58,917 nt of DNA from Simkaniaceae bacterium (GTDB lineage Bacteria; Chlamydiota; Chlamydiia; Chlamydiales; JACRBE01): NCBI GenBank assembly GCA_022763045.1, contig JALEGI010000018.1, forward strand, positions 1 through 58,917. The letters are read 5' to 3'. Each line of letters begins with the position of its first letter. The stretch's first letter is position 1. Below, one piece after another: positions 33,926 through 42,840 of this stretch. The notes below the pieces were generated by a model. That model did no database searches. It was not told the DNA's origin and saw only the letters and a program-made list of their open reading frames with translations. The position numbers were made by a program, and so were the translations under genes.

Positions 33926-34496
33926 ACGATTTGACAATGTCATCGATGAGACCAAAGTCTTTGGCCTCTTGCGCGCTCATCCACGTATCGCGATCGATTG
34001 CCTTGTCAACGACGTCATAGTCTTGACCAGTTGCCTCGACGTAGAGCTCTGCGATCTGCTTGCGCGATTTGATGATCTCCTTTGCCTGGATCTCGAGATC
34101 TGTCGCCTGACCTTGAATCACACCGTGAATCGCTGGCTGGTGGATCATAAAGCGGGCATTTGGCGTCGCAAAGCGCTTTCCCTTCCCACCAACGAGGCTG
34201 AGAAGCGATCCCATTGAAGCGGCCAGTCCCGTCACAATTGTTGTGACAGGTGAGGTGATCATTTTAATCTGATCCCAAATGGCAAAACCGCAATCGACAG
34301 AGCCACCTGGTGAGTTGATAATGAATAGGATGGGCTTGCCGGGATCTTTCATTTCAAGATACCAGAGCTTACGGATGATCTCGCCTGCAGACTCTTGGTC
34401 TACGGGTTTGTTTAAAAAGAGGCGTCTCTCTTCGAGCAGCATCTTGTCGATCACCTCTTCGGTCGGTGGGGATTTTTTCTTTTGTTCTTCTGTCAT
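33909..34496 (-). CDS. clpP: ATP-dependent Clp protease proteolytic subunit
   Basis: This is a serine protease of the Clp system. The catalytic Ser lies in [12 protein letters not shown], His in ARFMIHQP, and the Asp in the downstream [11 protein letters not shown] region. It has 195 aa. It corresponds by position to CT431, one of two ClpP paralogues in Chlamydia, which work as a mixed complex there. AGGAG before the ATG and a 10-bp gap after glyA support the start and operon. Confidence 0.95.
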   Translation of the reverse strand: MTEEQKKKSPPTEEVIDKMLLEERRLFLNKPVDQESAGEIIRKLWYLEMKDPGKPILFIINSPGGSVDCGFAIWDQIKMITSPVTTIVTGLAASMGSLLSLVGGKGKRFATPNARFMIHQPAIHGVIQGQATDLEIQAKEIIKSRKQIAELYVEATGQDYDVVDKAIDRDTWMSAQEAKDFGLIDDIVKSYADLK

Positions 34497-34506
34497 TGCT
34501 GTTCTC

Positions 34507-35997
34507 CTAATTCACACAAACTGTTGAGGGCTCAAGCACGATTTCGGGGTAGAGTTCAAACTCTTTGAGTAGACTCGCAACTTGCCCTGTAACTTTTGAG
34601 GCGACGCTCTCGTCGATCGTAACTTTTGCCTTGCTCACCTTTCCACTTGCTGTTTTTGCAGCGGAAACATTGCTGAGCACCTCGTAAATCATTTCACCAA
34701 TCTCTTCCATCTGAGGCTCTTTCATGCCGCGCGAGGTGAGCGCTGCCGTTCCGATCCGTACCCCAGAGGTATACCAAGGGCCATTTTTATCAAAGGGAAT
34801 TGTGTTGCGATTGACGGTAATGCACATTGAGTTGAGCGCATTTTCCGCCTGTCTTCCATTGAGCCCAAAGCTTTTTGCCACGTCGATAACTAGCAAGTGA
34901 TTATCGGTTCCACCGGTAAAAAGTTCAACTCCTTTCCGCATGAGCGACTCAGCTAAGGCTTGGCTGTTGCGCACAATTTGATGCGCGTACTCTTTAAACT
35001 CAGGCTGCGCCGCCTCGCGGAAAGCGACCGCTTTTGCCGCCATCACATGCGGAAGAGGGCCGCCTAAAATTAAGGGACACCCTTTATCGACAACGTCTTT
35101 GTACTCATCACAGCACAAAATCATGCCTCCACGCGGGCCGCGAAGTGTCTTGTGCGTCGTTGAGGTAACGATATGCGCGTAGGGAATGGGGTTTTCCTCT
35201 CCGGTGAAGACGCCGCCTGCGACGAGCCCCGAAAAGTGGGCCATGTCAACCATGAAAGTCGCATCAACGCTGTCTGCAATTTGGCGCATTCTGGCGAAGT
35301 TAATTTTACGTGGATAGGCTGAATAGCCGGCAATCAAGATGAGCGGGCGCTCCTTTTTCACCTGGCGCTCAATCTCATCGTAGTCAAGGAGCATGGTCTC
35401 TGGATTGACGTCGTAGGCAAAGGCCTGCATCATTTTGGCCGAGACGTTATGGCGGTAGCCGTGAGTGAGGTGGCCACCTGCATTGAGAGACATGCCAAGC
35501 ATTTTTTGATTCACTAAGGCTTGGCGCAGCTCCTCGTACTCTGCGGGCGAGAGCGCATCAAGGGTGCGCTCGCCGAGCATCGGCGATTGCACGCGGTGGG
35601 TTAAAATAGCCCAAAATGCGACCAAGTTGGCGTCGGCACCCGAGTGGGGCTGAACGTAGGCGTGATCGCAGTTAAAAAGTTTTTTGAGCTCTTCGACTGC
35701 TTGCTGCTCAATTGTATCGACATTTTCGCATCCGGCATAAAAGCGGTGAAAGGGAAATCCCTCGCTGTATTTGTCTGTCATCAGGTTGCCCATGGCAAGC
35801 TGGGTCGCATACGAGCTGTAGTTTTCTGAAGCAATCATCTTCAACTTTGAGCGCTGATCTTGCAGCTCTTTCAAAATTGCTTTTGCTATTTCGGGGTTTT
35901 TCTCCCCCACGTGGTCGAGAGCGGCTAGATAGGCAATCGCCGCTTTGCTTCGCTCTTCACTGCTTGTTTCATTAAAATATTTTTCAAGTAAATCCAT
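34507..35997 (-). CDS. glyA: Serine hydroxymethyltransferase
   Basis: GlyA interconverts serine and glycine with transfer of a one-carbon unit to tetrahydrofolate. The pyridoxal-phosphate Lys is in [14 protein letters not shown]. The 496-aa protein has the chlamydial long form with inserts relative to E. coli (417 aa). GGAGGAA precedes the ATG. The gene is divergent from cdsZ with a promoter-sized gap. Confidence 0.95.
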   Translation of the reverse strand: MDLLEKYFNETSSEERSKAAIAYLAALDHVGEKNPEIAKAILKELQDQRSKLKMIASENYSSYATQLAMGNLMTDKYSEGFPFHRFYAGCENVDTIEQQAVEELKKLFNCDHAYVQPHSGADANLVAFWAILTHRVQSPMLGERTLDALSPAEYEELRQALVNQKMLGMSLNAGGHLTHGYRHNVSAKMMQAFAYDVNPETMLLDYDEIERQVKKERPLILIAGYSAYPRKINFARMRQIADSVDATFMVDMAHFSGLVAGGVFTGEENPIPYAHIVTSTTHKTLRGPRGGMILCCDEYKDVVDKGCPLILGGPLPHVMAAKAVAFREAAQPEFKEYAHQIVRNSQALAESLMRKGVELFTGGTDNHLLVIDVAKSFGLNGRQAENALNSMCITVNRNTIPFDKNGPWYTSGVRIGTAALTSRGMKEPQMEEIGEMIYEVLSNVSAAKTASGKVSKAKVTIDESVASKVTGQVASLLKEFELYPEIVLEPSTVCVN

Positions 35998-36076
35998 ATT
36001 TCCTCCAAAGAGCGCTTGATTCTGGTGTCAAATTTTGTTATACTCATCCCATCATTGTATCAAATGCGCAGGGAAA

Positions 36077-36844
36077 ATGTACAAACCATTAAAGCCTATT
36101 TTAGAGATTCAAGAGCTCGATATCAAGATGATTCGCTTGATTCGCCTCAGAAAACAGAGACAAACTGAACTTGACCAGCTTCACAAAATCACCGAAGAGC
36201 TCACCGCTCAGCAGAGTGAAAAAGAGAGTCAGATTGCTGAGATGACTCAGTCGATCCAAAACGATGAAGAAAAAATTGAGCTCCTCACAAAAAAAATTAA
36301 AGACCTCGAGTCAAAGCAATCCTCGATTAAAAAGATCGAAGAATTCAACGCAATGACTCAAGAGATGACCGCCACTGAGCGCGAGAAAAAGAGCCTCGAG
36401 CAAAACGTATCTAACCAAACAGATGAGCGCAGTGCTGAAGAGGAAGTTCTCGAGAAAATCAAGCAGAGCTTGAAAGCCTCTCAAGAGAGCGGTGTTGAGC
36501 TTGAGAAAGAAATTTCTGCCTCAATCACTGAAATCAATGGCGAAGGCGCTAAGCTCAAAGAGCAGCGCGACGCGATTCTCTCGCAAACTGACCCTGAAGT
36601 GATGGCCATCTACGAGCGTCTATTGAAAAACAAGCGCGACCGCGTAATCGTACCGATTGAAAACCGCTACTGCTCAGGGTGTCACATCGCCCTCACACCG
36701 CAGCACGAAAACATGGTGCGCAAAGGCGAGAGTCTTGTCTTCTGCGAGCACTGCTCACGCATTCACTACATGCACGAAGAGCAGGCTCCTGACGAAGATG
36801 GCGCAGCACCGACACGTCGTCGCCGTCGCCGAGTCAATGTTTAA
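36077..36844 (+). CDS. cdsZ: Coiled-coil zinc-ribbon protein CdsZ (CT398-like)
   Basis: The N-terminal ~190 residues are a long coiled coil (Glu/Lys/Gln-rich). The C-terminal part is a C4 zinc ribbon (CSGCHIALTP ... VFCEHCSRIHY), then an acidic and Arg-rich tail (TRRRRRRVNV). This is the CT398 architecture. CT398 is reported to bind sigma-54 and the T3SS export apparatus. I chose ATG 36077 (AGGG just upstream; 255 aa). The ORF extends to an ATG-like start at 36035. It is far from the T3SS cluster, as in Chlamydia. A possible -10 (TATACT) lies about 40 bp before the start. Confidence 0.85.
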   Translation: MYKPLKPILEIQELDIKMIRLIRLRKQRQTELDQLHKITEELTAQQSEKESQIAEMTQSIQNDEEKIELLTKKIKDLESKQSSIKKIEEFNAMTQEMTATEREKKSLEQNVSNQTDERSAEEEVLEKIKQSLKASQESGVELEKEISASITEINGEGAKLKEQRDAILSQTDPEVMAIYERLLKNKRDRVIVPIENRYCSGCHIALTPQHENMVRKGESLVFCEHCSRIHYMHEEQAPDEDGAAPTRRRRRRVNV

Positions 36845-36859
36845 CAAATCTTAAATGTC

Positions 36860-36897
36860 TGTAAAGCCGCTTTACAAGCTTGTAAAGCGGCTTTACA
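36860..36897. repeat. 38-bp perfect palindrome, short repeat copy B
   Basis: Two back-to-back copies of TGTAAAGCCGCTTTACA meet at AAGCTT, giving a perfect palindrome between cdsZ and rnpB. The 15 bp before it (AATCTTAAATGTC) are shared with the repeat at 45335. It has no T-run. It may hold both ends of the element seen at 18613-18798 without the interior. Confidence 0.85.
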
Positions 36898-36905
36898 ACT
36901 GAATT

Positions 36906-37266
36906 TTGGTTGGGGTGGCAATCGCTCCCTTTGGGGAGAGGAAAGTCTGGACATTACAGAAACAGAATGCCAGCGAAAGGCTGGGGGCCGTAAGGCTACG
37001 GAAAGTGCAACAGAAAATATTCCGCTGCTTTTAGCAGACAGGGTGAAATGCAAGCTTTAGGAGCTTGACCCGGGGCAGTAATGTCACGTGCGTGTAAACC
37101 CCATTCAATGCAAGGCAAGGAGAAGACAAGTCATCCACGACTTACCGCTTGTTTCGGCGGGCGTTTTTCTCTGAGGGCCGCTTGAGAGGTGCAGCGATGC
37201 ACCCCCTAGACGAATGATTGCACCGCCTTTTTGGCGGCTACAGAATCCGGCTTACTCACCAACCAA
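36906..37266 (+). ncRNA. rnpB: RNase P RNA
   Basis: This is the catalytic RNA that matures tRNA 5' ends. The 5' conserved core contains GAGGAAAGTCTGGAC (about 36938). ACAGAAA follows the variable arms. The 3' core has ACAGAATCCGGCTTACTC (about 37240-37257). TTGGTTGG (36906-36913) pairs with CCAACCAA (37259-37266) to form helix P1, which sets the ends. The length (~361 nt) suits a bacterial A-type RNA. Its 3' end overlaps the 3' end of xerC on the other strand. Confidence 0.95.
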
Positions 37267-38190
37267 CTCCTCGGAACTAGCCTCGGTTAGTTCCGATTTT
37301 TTTTTAGAGAGCGGATGCGCCTGATCATAAACCGCCTGCTTGAGCTTCGGCGATACCTTGGTATAAATTGTCGTTGTAACAAGAGTCGAGTGCCCCAAAA
37401 GTTGTTGAATAGTCTTGAGATCCATACCATTTTCGAGCCAATGTGTGGCTACAGCGTGGCGCAGTGTGTGAGGTGTGACAGTTTGGGCAAGTCCCGATCG
37501 CAGAAGATAGCCTCTGAAGAGGCGATCGACCGAGCGTGTGGTGAGCCTTGAGCCAAAGCGGTTAAGGAAGATTGCCTCCTCATCTTTTTGCTCTCGCTCT
37601 GGATGATTAAGGTAGGCATGCACCCAGCGTGCCGCCTCTGGTGTGACTGGCACAATGCGCTCTTTTTTTCCCTTACCCCTGACGCGGACAAGGCGCTGTT
37701 TGTGGTCGAAGTCAAGTCGGTTGGCACCGCAGAGCTCACTCACCCGCAATCCAGAAGAGTAGAGTAGCTCCAAAATTGCCCGATCTCGCACTCCCATGAG
37801 CTTGCCTGTATCGGGCTGCTCGATGAAAGTTTGCACCTCATCATAGGTGAGACTTTTTGGAATCGGCCTCTCAAGCTTCAGGTGATCGATTTGCAAAAAG
37901 GGGTTTTTTGTAATTACCCGCTCTTTCATTAAAAATTTAAATAGCGATCTGAGCGAGGAGAGGCGGCGTGATATGGTGCGTTTTTTTAGATTTTTTTCGT
38001 GTAGCTCTGCCAAATAGGCGCGAATTTTGAACTTGTCAATTTCCTCTACTTTTTCTGGCTTTACAGAGAGAGAAAATGCATCGAAGTCGAGTCGATAGTT
38101 ACGCAAAGTGTGGTCTGAGGCATTTTTCACCACACGCAAAAACTCGAGGTAGTGGTCGACACAATCTTTAAATAGGCTCTTTTCTTTCAT
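37252..38190 (-). CDS. xerC: Tyrosine recombinase XerC
   Basis: XerC with XerD resolves chromosome dimers at dif. The 312-aa protein has the SAM-like core-binding domain (residues about 5-95) and the catalytic domain with Arg in SSGLRVSELCG, the HTLRHAVATHW motif, LLGHSTLVTTT and the nucleophile in IYTKV. The C-terminal Glu/Ser-rich tail is encoded across the rnpB terminator. Position next to the ABC-F gene matches CT347-CT348. Confidence 0.92.
   Translation of the reverse strand: MKEKSLFKDCVDHYLEFLRVVKNASDHTLRNYRLDFDAFSLSVKPEKVEEIDKFKIRAYLAELHEKNLKKRTISRRLSSLRSLFKFLMKERVITKNPFLQIDHLKLERPIPKSLTYDEVQTFIEQPDTGKLMGVRDRAILELLYSSGLRVSELCGANRLDFDHKQRLVRVRGKGKKERIVPVTPEAARWVHAYLNHPEREQKDEEAIFLNRFGSRLTTRSVDRLFRGYLLRSGLAQTVTPHTLRHAVATHWLENGMDLKTIQQLLGHSTLVTTTIYTKVSPKLKQAVYDQAHPLSKKKSELTEASSEELVGE
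37271..37305 (+). terminator. Intrinsic terminator of rnpB, inside xerC
   Basis: TCGGAACTA (37271-37279) pairs perfectly with TAGTTCCGA (37288-37296) around an 8-nt loop and is followed by nine T (37297-37305). It lies 5 bp after rnpB and entirely within the last codons of xerC on the opposite strand. Confidence 0.9.
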
Positions 38191-38217
38191 TCTACTATTT
38201 GGTATACTCTACGGCAT

Positions 38218-39801
38218 ATGATAACGCTAGAAAAGATTTCTAAAAAGGTCGGAGCGCGTACGCTCTTTGACGATGTCTGCGCCGCTTTCAGCCCAGGCAA
38301 CCGCTACGGCTTGACTGGCCCCAATGGAGCCGGCAAGTCAACACTTCTCAAAATTATGATGGGCGTGGAAGAGGCCAACAGTGGCACTGTTTCACTTCCG
38401 AAAAAGGTGGGCTTCCTCAAGCAAAACATCGACGCCTACAAAGATTTCCGCCTAATCGATGCTGTCATCATGGGCAATGAACGCCTCTGGAATGCCCTGC
38501 AAGAGCGCGACTCGCTCTATGAGGGTGAGATGACTGACGAAGTGGGCATGCGCCTAGGCGATCTCGAGGAGATTGTTGCCGAAGAGGATGGCTACACTGC
38601 CGAGTCTGACGCCGAGGTGCTTCTTGTCGGTATGGGAATCCCAACCGATATGCACGAGGCTCTCATGAACTCGGTGCCAACTGACGTTCAATTCAAGGTC
38701 CTCCTCTGCCAAGCACTCTTTGGAAAACCCGAAGCGCTGCTTCTCGATGAGCCGACCAACCACCTCGACCTCGATTCGATCACCTGGCTCGAGGGCTTCT
38801 TGCACGACTACGATGGCACGCTGATCGTTGTCTCTCACGACCGCCATTTCCTCAACTCTGTCACAACACACATTGCCGACATCGACTACGACACAATCAT
38901 TACCTACCCAGGCAACTACGACGAAATGGTAACAGCCAAAACGGCTGTGCGTACACGTGAGCTCTCCGACATGAAAAACCGCGAGAAGAAAATTGCGCAA
39001 CTCAAAGAGTTTGTGCAAAAGTTCAGCGCCGGTTCACGCGCCTCTCAGGTGCAGTCGCGCATGCGCGAGATGGAGCGCCTTCAGCCGCAAGATCTCAAGC
39101 AATCGAACATTCAGCGCCCCTACATCCGCTTCCAAGCGCCCGAGACGCAATCGGGTCAGATTGCCTACAAGCTCGAAGAGGTCGCCAAGTCCTACCCCGA
39201 AGTCGATGTCTACAAAAATCTCTCTTATGAGATCATGCGTGGCGATAAAATCGGAGTCATCGGAAATAACGGTCGCGGTAAAACAACGCTACTTAAAATG
39301 CTCGCTGGAGTTGAAGCCCCCACAGGCGGCACCCTTGAGATGGGCCACAACGTAGTGCAGGGCTACTTCCCGCAAAACCACGAAGATGCGGTCGATAAAA
39401 GCCAGAATATGCCGATGTTTGATTGGCTCAAGTCCAAAAAACCGGAAGCCTACGATCAAGAGATTCGCTCAGTACTTGGTAAGATGCTCTTCGGCGGCGA
39501 AGATGCCTTCAAAGAGATTCCAAAACTCTCGGGTGGTGAGACGGCAAGGCTGATTTTAGCCTCGCTTATTCTCGTGAACCAGAACATGCTAATTCTCGAT
39601 GAACCCAATGGACACCTCGACCTTGAGGCAGTTTCTGCACTGGGGTGGGGTCTCAACGAATTTAAAGGGACGGTGATTTGCGCCTCTCACGATAGAAGCC
39701 TTATCGATAGCTTTGCAACGAAGATTATTTCATTAGAAGAAACGGGCCCTGTCTTCTTTGACGGCCCCCTCGAAGAGTATCTCCGTGTTCGCCAAGCCTA
39801 A
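38218..39801 (+). CDS. ABC-F family ATPase, YbiT-like
   Basis: This soluble protein has two ABC domains joined by a linker, a type that binds ribosomes. Walker A motifs are GPNGAGKST (near residue 36) and GNNGRGKTT (near 345). Walker B motifs are LLLDEPTNHLD and MLILDEPNGHLD. The first domain lacks the LSGGE signature (VPTDVQFKVLLCQALF instead), as in the YbiT subgroup, while the second keeps KLSGGETARL. In the second Walker B the usual TNHLD reads NGHLD. A possible -10 (TATACT, 38203-38208) lies only 9 bp before the ATG and no ribosome binding site is seen, so the mRNA may be nearly leaderless. Confidence 0.93.
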   Translation: MITLEKISKKVGARTLFDDVCAAFSPGNRYGLTGPNGAGKSTLLKIMMGVEEANSGTVSLPKKVGFLKQNIDAYKDFRLIDAVIMGNERLWNALQERDSLYEGEMTDEVGMRLGDLEEIVAEEDGYTAESDAEVLLVGMGIPTDMHEALMNSVPTDVQFKVLLCQALFGKPEALLLDEPTNHLDLDSITWLEGFLHDYDGTLIVVSHDRHFLNSVTTHIADIDYDTIITYPGNYDEMVTAKTAVRTRELSDMKNREKKIAQLKEFVQKFSAGSRASQVQSRMREMERLQPQDLKQSNIQRPYIRFQAPETQSGQIAYKLEEVAKSYPEVDVYKNLSYEIMRGDKIGVIGNNGRGKTTLLKMLAGVEAPTGGTLEMGHNVVQGYFPQNHEDAVDKSQNMPMFDWLKSKKPEAYDQEIRSVLGKMLFGGEDAFKEIPKLSGGETARLILASLILVNQNMLILDEPNGHLDLEAVSALGWGLNEFKGTVICASHDRSLIDSFATKIISLEETGPVFFDGPLEEYLRVRQA

Positions 39802-40477
39802 GTTTGACTCACTGCCGCTGCGCCAGCGCCACAAAAAAGCGGCAGAGCTCTTACGCGCCCACCACACAAATCCCAGTTCAAGCTCCTTTGCACACTATCT
39901 TGATCTCGCCTCATGGCTTGAGCTCTCCCCAATCGCAAACACTTTTGAGGAAATTTCAAACCGCTTTCACGAGCACATGCGTCTTGCAGAGCAAGAGCTC
40001 TCCGAAGCGCAGCTACTTATCTCACGCGGCGACACACTCAGTAGAGCCCCCTTCCTCCCACACACAATCTACCTCGACAACCTCCGCTCCGCACACAACG
40101 TCGGCTCAATCCTGCGCACCACTGAGGCTCTGCGCCTCGGCTCGATCTACTACGGCGGGCAAACGCCCACCACCACTCACCCAAAAGTGATCGCTACCTC
40201 AATGGGCACCGCCGAGCTTGTCCCAACTGCAACCCACCTTCCAAAACCTTGGATTGCCCTCGAAACTTCTGGAGAGCCGTTCACAGAATTTGCATTCCCA
40301 GAGGAATTTACCCTAATTTTAGGCAATGAAGAGCGTGGAATTTCAGAGCAGATGCTCTCACAAGCAGATCACGTCATTTCGATCCCCCTATTTGGCGGCA
40401 AGAACTCCCTTAACGTCGCCTGCGCCTACGCTGCAATCGCAACGCAAATTAGCCGCGTTCGAACTGAAAGCGTTTAA
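39785..40477 (+). CDS. TrmH/SpoU-type RNA 2'-O-methyltransferase
   Basis: This SPOUT-class enzyme would methylate a ribose in tRNA or rRNA using S-adenosylmethionine. The three family motifs are present: [27 protein letters not shown] and [17 protein letters not shown]. An N-terminal ~85 residues form a helical substrate-binding part. I chose GTG 39785 (230 aa, overlap of 17 bp with the ABC-F gene). A TTG at 39758 is the alternative. The 3' end overlaps rnz convergently by 29 bp. The exact RNA target cannot be told from sequence. Confidence 0.87.
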   Translation: MFAKPKFDSLPLRQRHKKAAELLRAHHTNPSSSSFAHYLDLASWLELSPIANTFEEISNRFHEHMRLAEQELSEAQLLISRGDTLSRAPFLPHTIYLDNLRSAHNVGSILRTTEALRLGSIYYGGQTPTTTHPKVIATSMGTAELVPTATHLPKPWIALETSGEPFTEFAFPEEFTLILGNEERGISEQMLSQADHVISIPLFGGKNSLNVACAYAAIATQISRVRTESV

Positions 40478-41345
40478 GATCGTCAGCGGCAAAAGTGTTG
40501 GGGAAAATGGGACGCGCCTGCTCTTCAAAAAGATCGAGATCTAGATAGCGCGCTGAAAAATGGGTCAGCACGAGCATTTTAACCCCCGCCTCTTTGGCAA
40601 TTGTAGCTGCCTCTTTGGCCGTCAAATGAAAGTGCTTGCGCGCTAATTTGCGATGCTCTTCAAGGTAGGTGCTCTCACAGAGGAGCATTTTTGCTCCGCG
40701 CGCAATCTCTATAGCCTGGCTGCACATCCGTGTATCAATTACGACCGCGAATGAGTCGCCTTTGCGCACCCATGAGACATCCTCTAGCGTGACATCCCCA
40801 GAGCGCCCTGTCTCCACAAGCTTTTTAATTGCGAGCCCCTTCAGTCCAGTCGCCGCGAGCTTTTTCTTATCCATTTTAAGCGTGTCGGGCTCAGTAATGC
40901 GCCAGGCGATATTCTCCACTCCGTGCTCCAAGAAGGTCGCCTCGATGCGGAATTTACCGTCATCTTCAACAAGCCCCTCTTTGGAAACGGGATGCTCAAC
41001 AACATTTATCGTCTCATGATAAATTGTCCCATAGCGCAAGCGATCGAAGTACTTTTTCCCAGAAGCTGGGTAGTAGACGTGAATGGGATGGGTCACCTTA
41101 TCGAGGTTGAGGCGCATGAGCATTGAGCCAAGACCGAGACAGTGATCGCCGTGAAAGTGGCTGACAAAAATGCGCGTGACGCAAGTGGGCGCAACATCTG
41201 CGAAGATGAATTGGCGCTGCGTTCCTTCACCGGGATCGAATAGGAGCCCCTCTTCGTTCCAACGAAGGAGATAGGCGCCGTGGTTACGGCGGCGGGTAGG
41301 CTGCTGCGAGGAGCAGCCGAGGATAGTTAAATCACGTACACTCAT
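40449..41345 (-). CDS. rnz: Ribonuclease Z
   Basis: This metallo-beta-lactamase-fold nuclease trims tRNA 3' ends. The zinc-binding HxHxDH motif is [12 protein letters not shown] (near residue 60). The later His/Asp ligands are in VVIDTRMC and [10 protein letters not shown]. It has 298 aa. It corresponds to CT346, adjacent to xerC's region. The start overlaps the rhomboid stop by 4 bp, ending an overlapping minus-strand run from lon. Confidence 0.95.
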   Translation of the reverse strand: MSVRDLTILGCSSQQPTRRRNHGAYLLRWNEEGLLFDPGEGTQRQFIFADVAPTCVTRIFVSHFHGDHCLGLGSMLMRLNLDKVTHPIHVYYPASGKKYFDRLRYGTIYHETINVVEHPVSKEGLVEDDGKFRIEATFLEHGVENIAWRITEPDTLKMDKKKLAATGLKGLAIKKLVETGRSGDVTLEDVSWVRKGDSFAVVIDTRMCSQAIEIARGAKMLLCESTYLEEHRKLARKHFHLTAKEAATIAKEAGVKMLVLTHFSARYLDLDLFEEQARPIFPNTFAADDLKRFQFERG

Positions 41346-42370
41346 TTAGCAAACATAGGTATGCGGGCAAGGCCCATTCCAACTAGTGCGCCGACGACAT
41401 GAGCGGTATTGGCAAAAGGCAGTGTGATATTCACAAGCCCAGTATAGCTGAGCAAAAACGAAATCACCTGCATAGCTGCCACTCCGAGCACAAAGATCAT
41501 GAGAAAAAAAGCCGTTCCCTTCTGGAGGGGATATCCCTCCCAGGGCGCCACTTTCTGCCGAATCCAAATGTAGCCAGCAAGGCCGCAAATGATACCAGAG
41601 TAGCCAATAAAACTAAATCCCGACATGAGATATTGTGCCGTATTGGAAATCACCCCAATGATTAGCGAGAGAAGCAAATAGCGCCAAACGCCCGCTCGCT
41701 CCTCCACCTGCTTACCCAGGAGCCAGAGCCACATCATATTAAAGAGAAGGTGCAGTACTCCAGCGTGCAGGAAGACCGGTGTGATCAAGCGCCAAAGCTG
41801 TCCTTGAGCGATTTGCTCGAACATCGGCGCCTGCAAATCGATGCGCGATTGGGGCCAGTCCAAAATAATGGTGTAAAGCCCCGGCCAAATGAGACCATGG
41901 CCCTGTTCAAATGCCGAAGGGTACTCAAAGAAAAAAGCTTTCTCAAGGTGGGTAAAGGGAAGGGTGACGGCATCATTTTGCCGCAGCTTGTAGCTCTGGT
42001 ACATCGTCACAAAAAAAAGGGCGACGCAGAGTCCTATAATGAAACGCGTCCAACCAAAGTAGGAGCGCACATGCACCTGGCGCTCTTCAACGCGCTTTTT
42101 GATCCGCTCCAAGCGTGAGGCGTCCAAAAGCTCCTCGACCTGCTCTTCAGCTGGTGGGGGCGCCTCTTCAGCATCAAAGCGCGCCTCATCCGGCGCTGCC
42201 ATAAAGTCTGTGTACATCTGACTTGCAGCATCAAAGGCATCTTCGTCAACAACCCAGATGCTATAGTCCCCATTTGTTTTCTCATAGAAAGTGTCAATCC
42301 CCTCTTTCTTGAGAAAATTGTACAAGCGGTAGGCGAGCTTTTCAGACTCTACTTTTCCTAAATGTCGCAT
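41342..42370 (-). CDS. Rhomboid-family intramembrane serine protease
   Basis: The N-terminal ~105 residues are soluble, with a GlpG-like start ([20 protein letters not shown]) and an acidic linker. Six or more transmembrane helices follow. The catalytic Ser lies in [11 protein letters not shown] (near residue 256) and His in [13 protein letters not shown] (near 320). [16 protein letters not shown] is the loop-1 type sequence. The substrate is unknown. It lies between the heptose-type nucleotidyltransferase and rnz, where Chlamydia has CT345, which I cannot compare here. Confidence 0.92.
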   Translation of the reverse strand: MRHLGKVESEKLAYRLYNFLKKEGIDTFYEKTNGDYSIWVVDEDAFDAASQMYTDFMAAPDEARFDAEEAPPPAEEQVEELLDASRLERIKKRVEERQVHVRSYFGWTRFIIGLCVALFFVTMYQSYKLRQNDAVTLPFTHLEKAFFFEYPSAFEQGHGLIWPGLYTIILDWPQSRIDLQAPMFEQIAQGQLWRLITPVFLHAGVLHLLFNMMWLWLLGKQVEERAGVWRYLLLSLIIGVISNTAQYLMSGFSFIGYSGIICGLAGYIWIRQKVAPWEGYPLQKGTAFFLMIFVLGVAAMQVISFLLSYTGLVNITLPFANTAHVVGALVGMGLARIPMFAK

Positions 42371-42840
42371 TTGACCTTTGCAATGATATTTGTAGTCGAA
42401 AGGCCCGGCTTGAGCGGAGCCACATGCACGCGACCACCGCCTGCAAGCACAATTGGCGCTTCAATGCAATCGGCACCGTACTCCGAACCATTGACGTGCA
42501 CATCGGGTTGCACTTTTGTCAAAAAGGCTATGGGGTCGGTCTCTTCAAACCATGTGACGTAATCGACATCTTTGAGCGCCGCCATCATCTCAAGGCGATA
42601 CTCGAGAGGAATAATTGGGCGCTTTGGACTTTTATATTTTTTGATGGAGGCATCCGAATTGAGAGCAACCAAAAGAACATCCCCCTGCTTGGAGGCCTCG
42701 TGAATGATGCGCAAGTGTCCAGCGTGCATCAGATCAAAAGAGCCGTTGAGAGTCACAATTGACTTGCCAGCAGCTTTGAGCTCTTTCACCCTCTTTTCAA
42801 CGCCCTCCGGATCAATCAATTTCTCTTCGTATATGTTCAT
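42358..42840 (-). CDS. rfaE2: HldE C-terminal-type nucleotidyltransferase (RfaE2)
   Basis: This 160-aa cytidylyltransferase-fold enzyme has the signature LNGSFDLMHAGHLRIIHEAS (the GxFDxxHxGH motif). It also has the RPIIPLEYRLEMMAALKDVD stretch and a late PGLSTTNII, matching the ADP-transferring half of HldE that makes ADP-glycero-manno-heptose. The kinase half is absent from the window. It overlaps the lon stop by 4 bp (ATGA) and rhomboid by 13 bp. Confidence 0.88.
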   Translation of the reverse strand: MNIYEEKLIDPEGVEKRVKELKAAGKSIVTLNGSFDLMHAGHLRIIHEASKQGDVLLVALNSDASIKKYKSPKRPIIPLEYRLEMMAALKDVDYVTWFEETDPIAFLTKVQPDVHVNGSEYGADCIEAPIVLAGGGRVHVAPLKPGLSTTNIIAKVKCDI

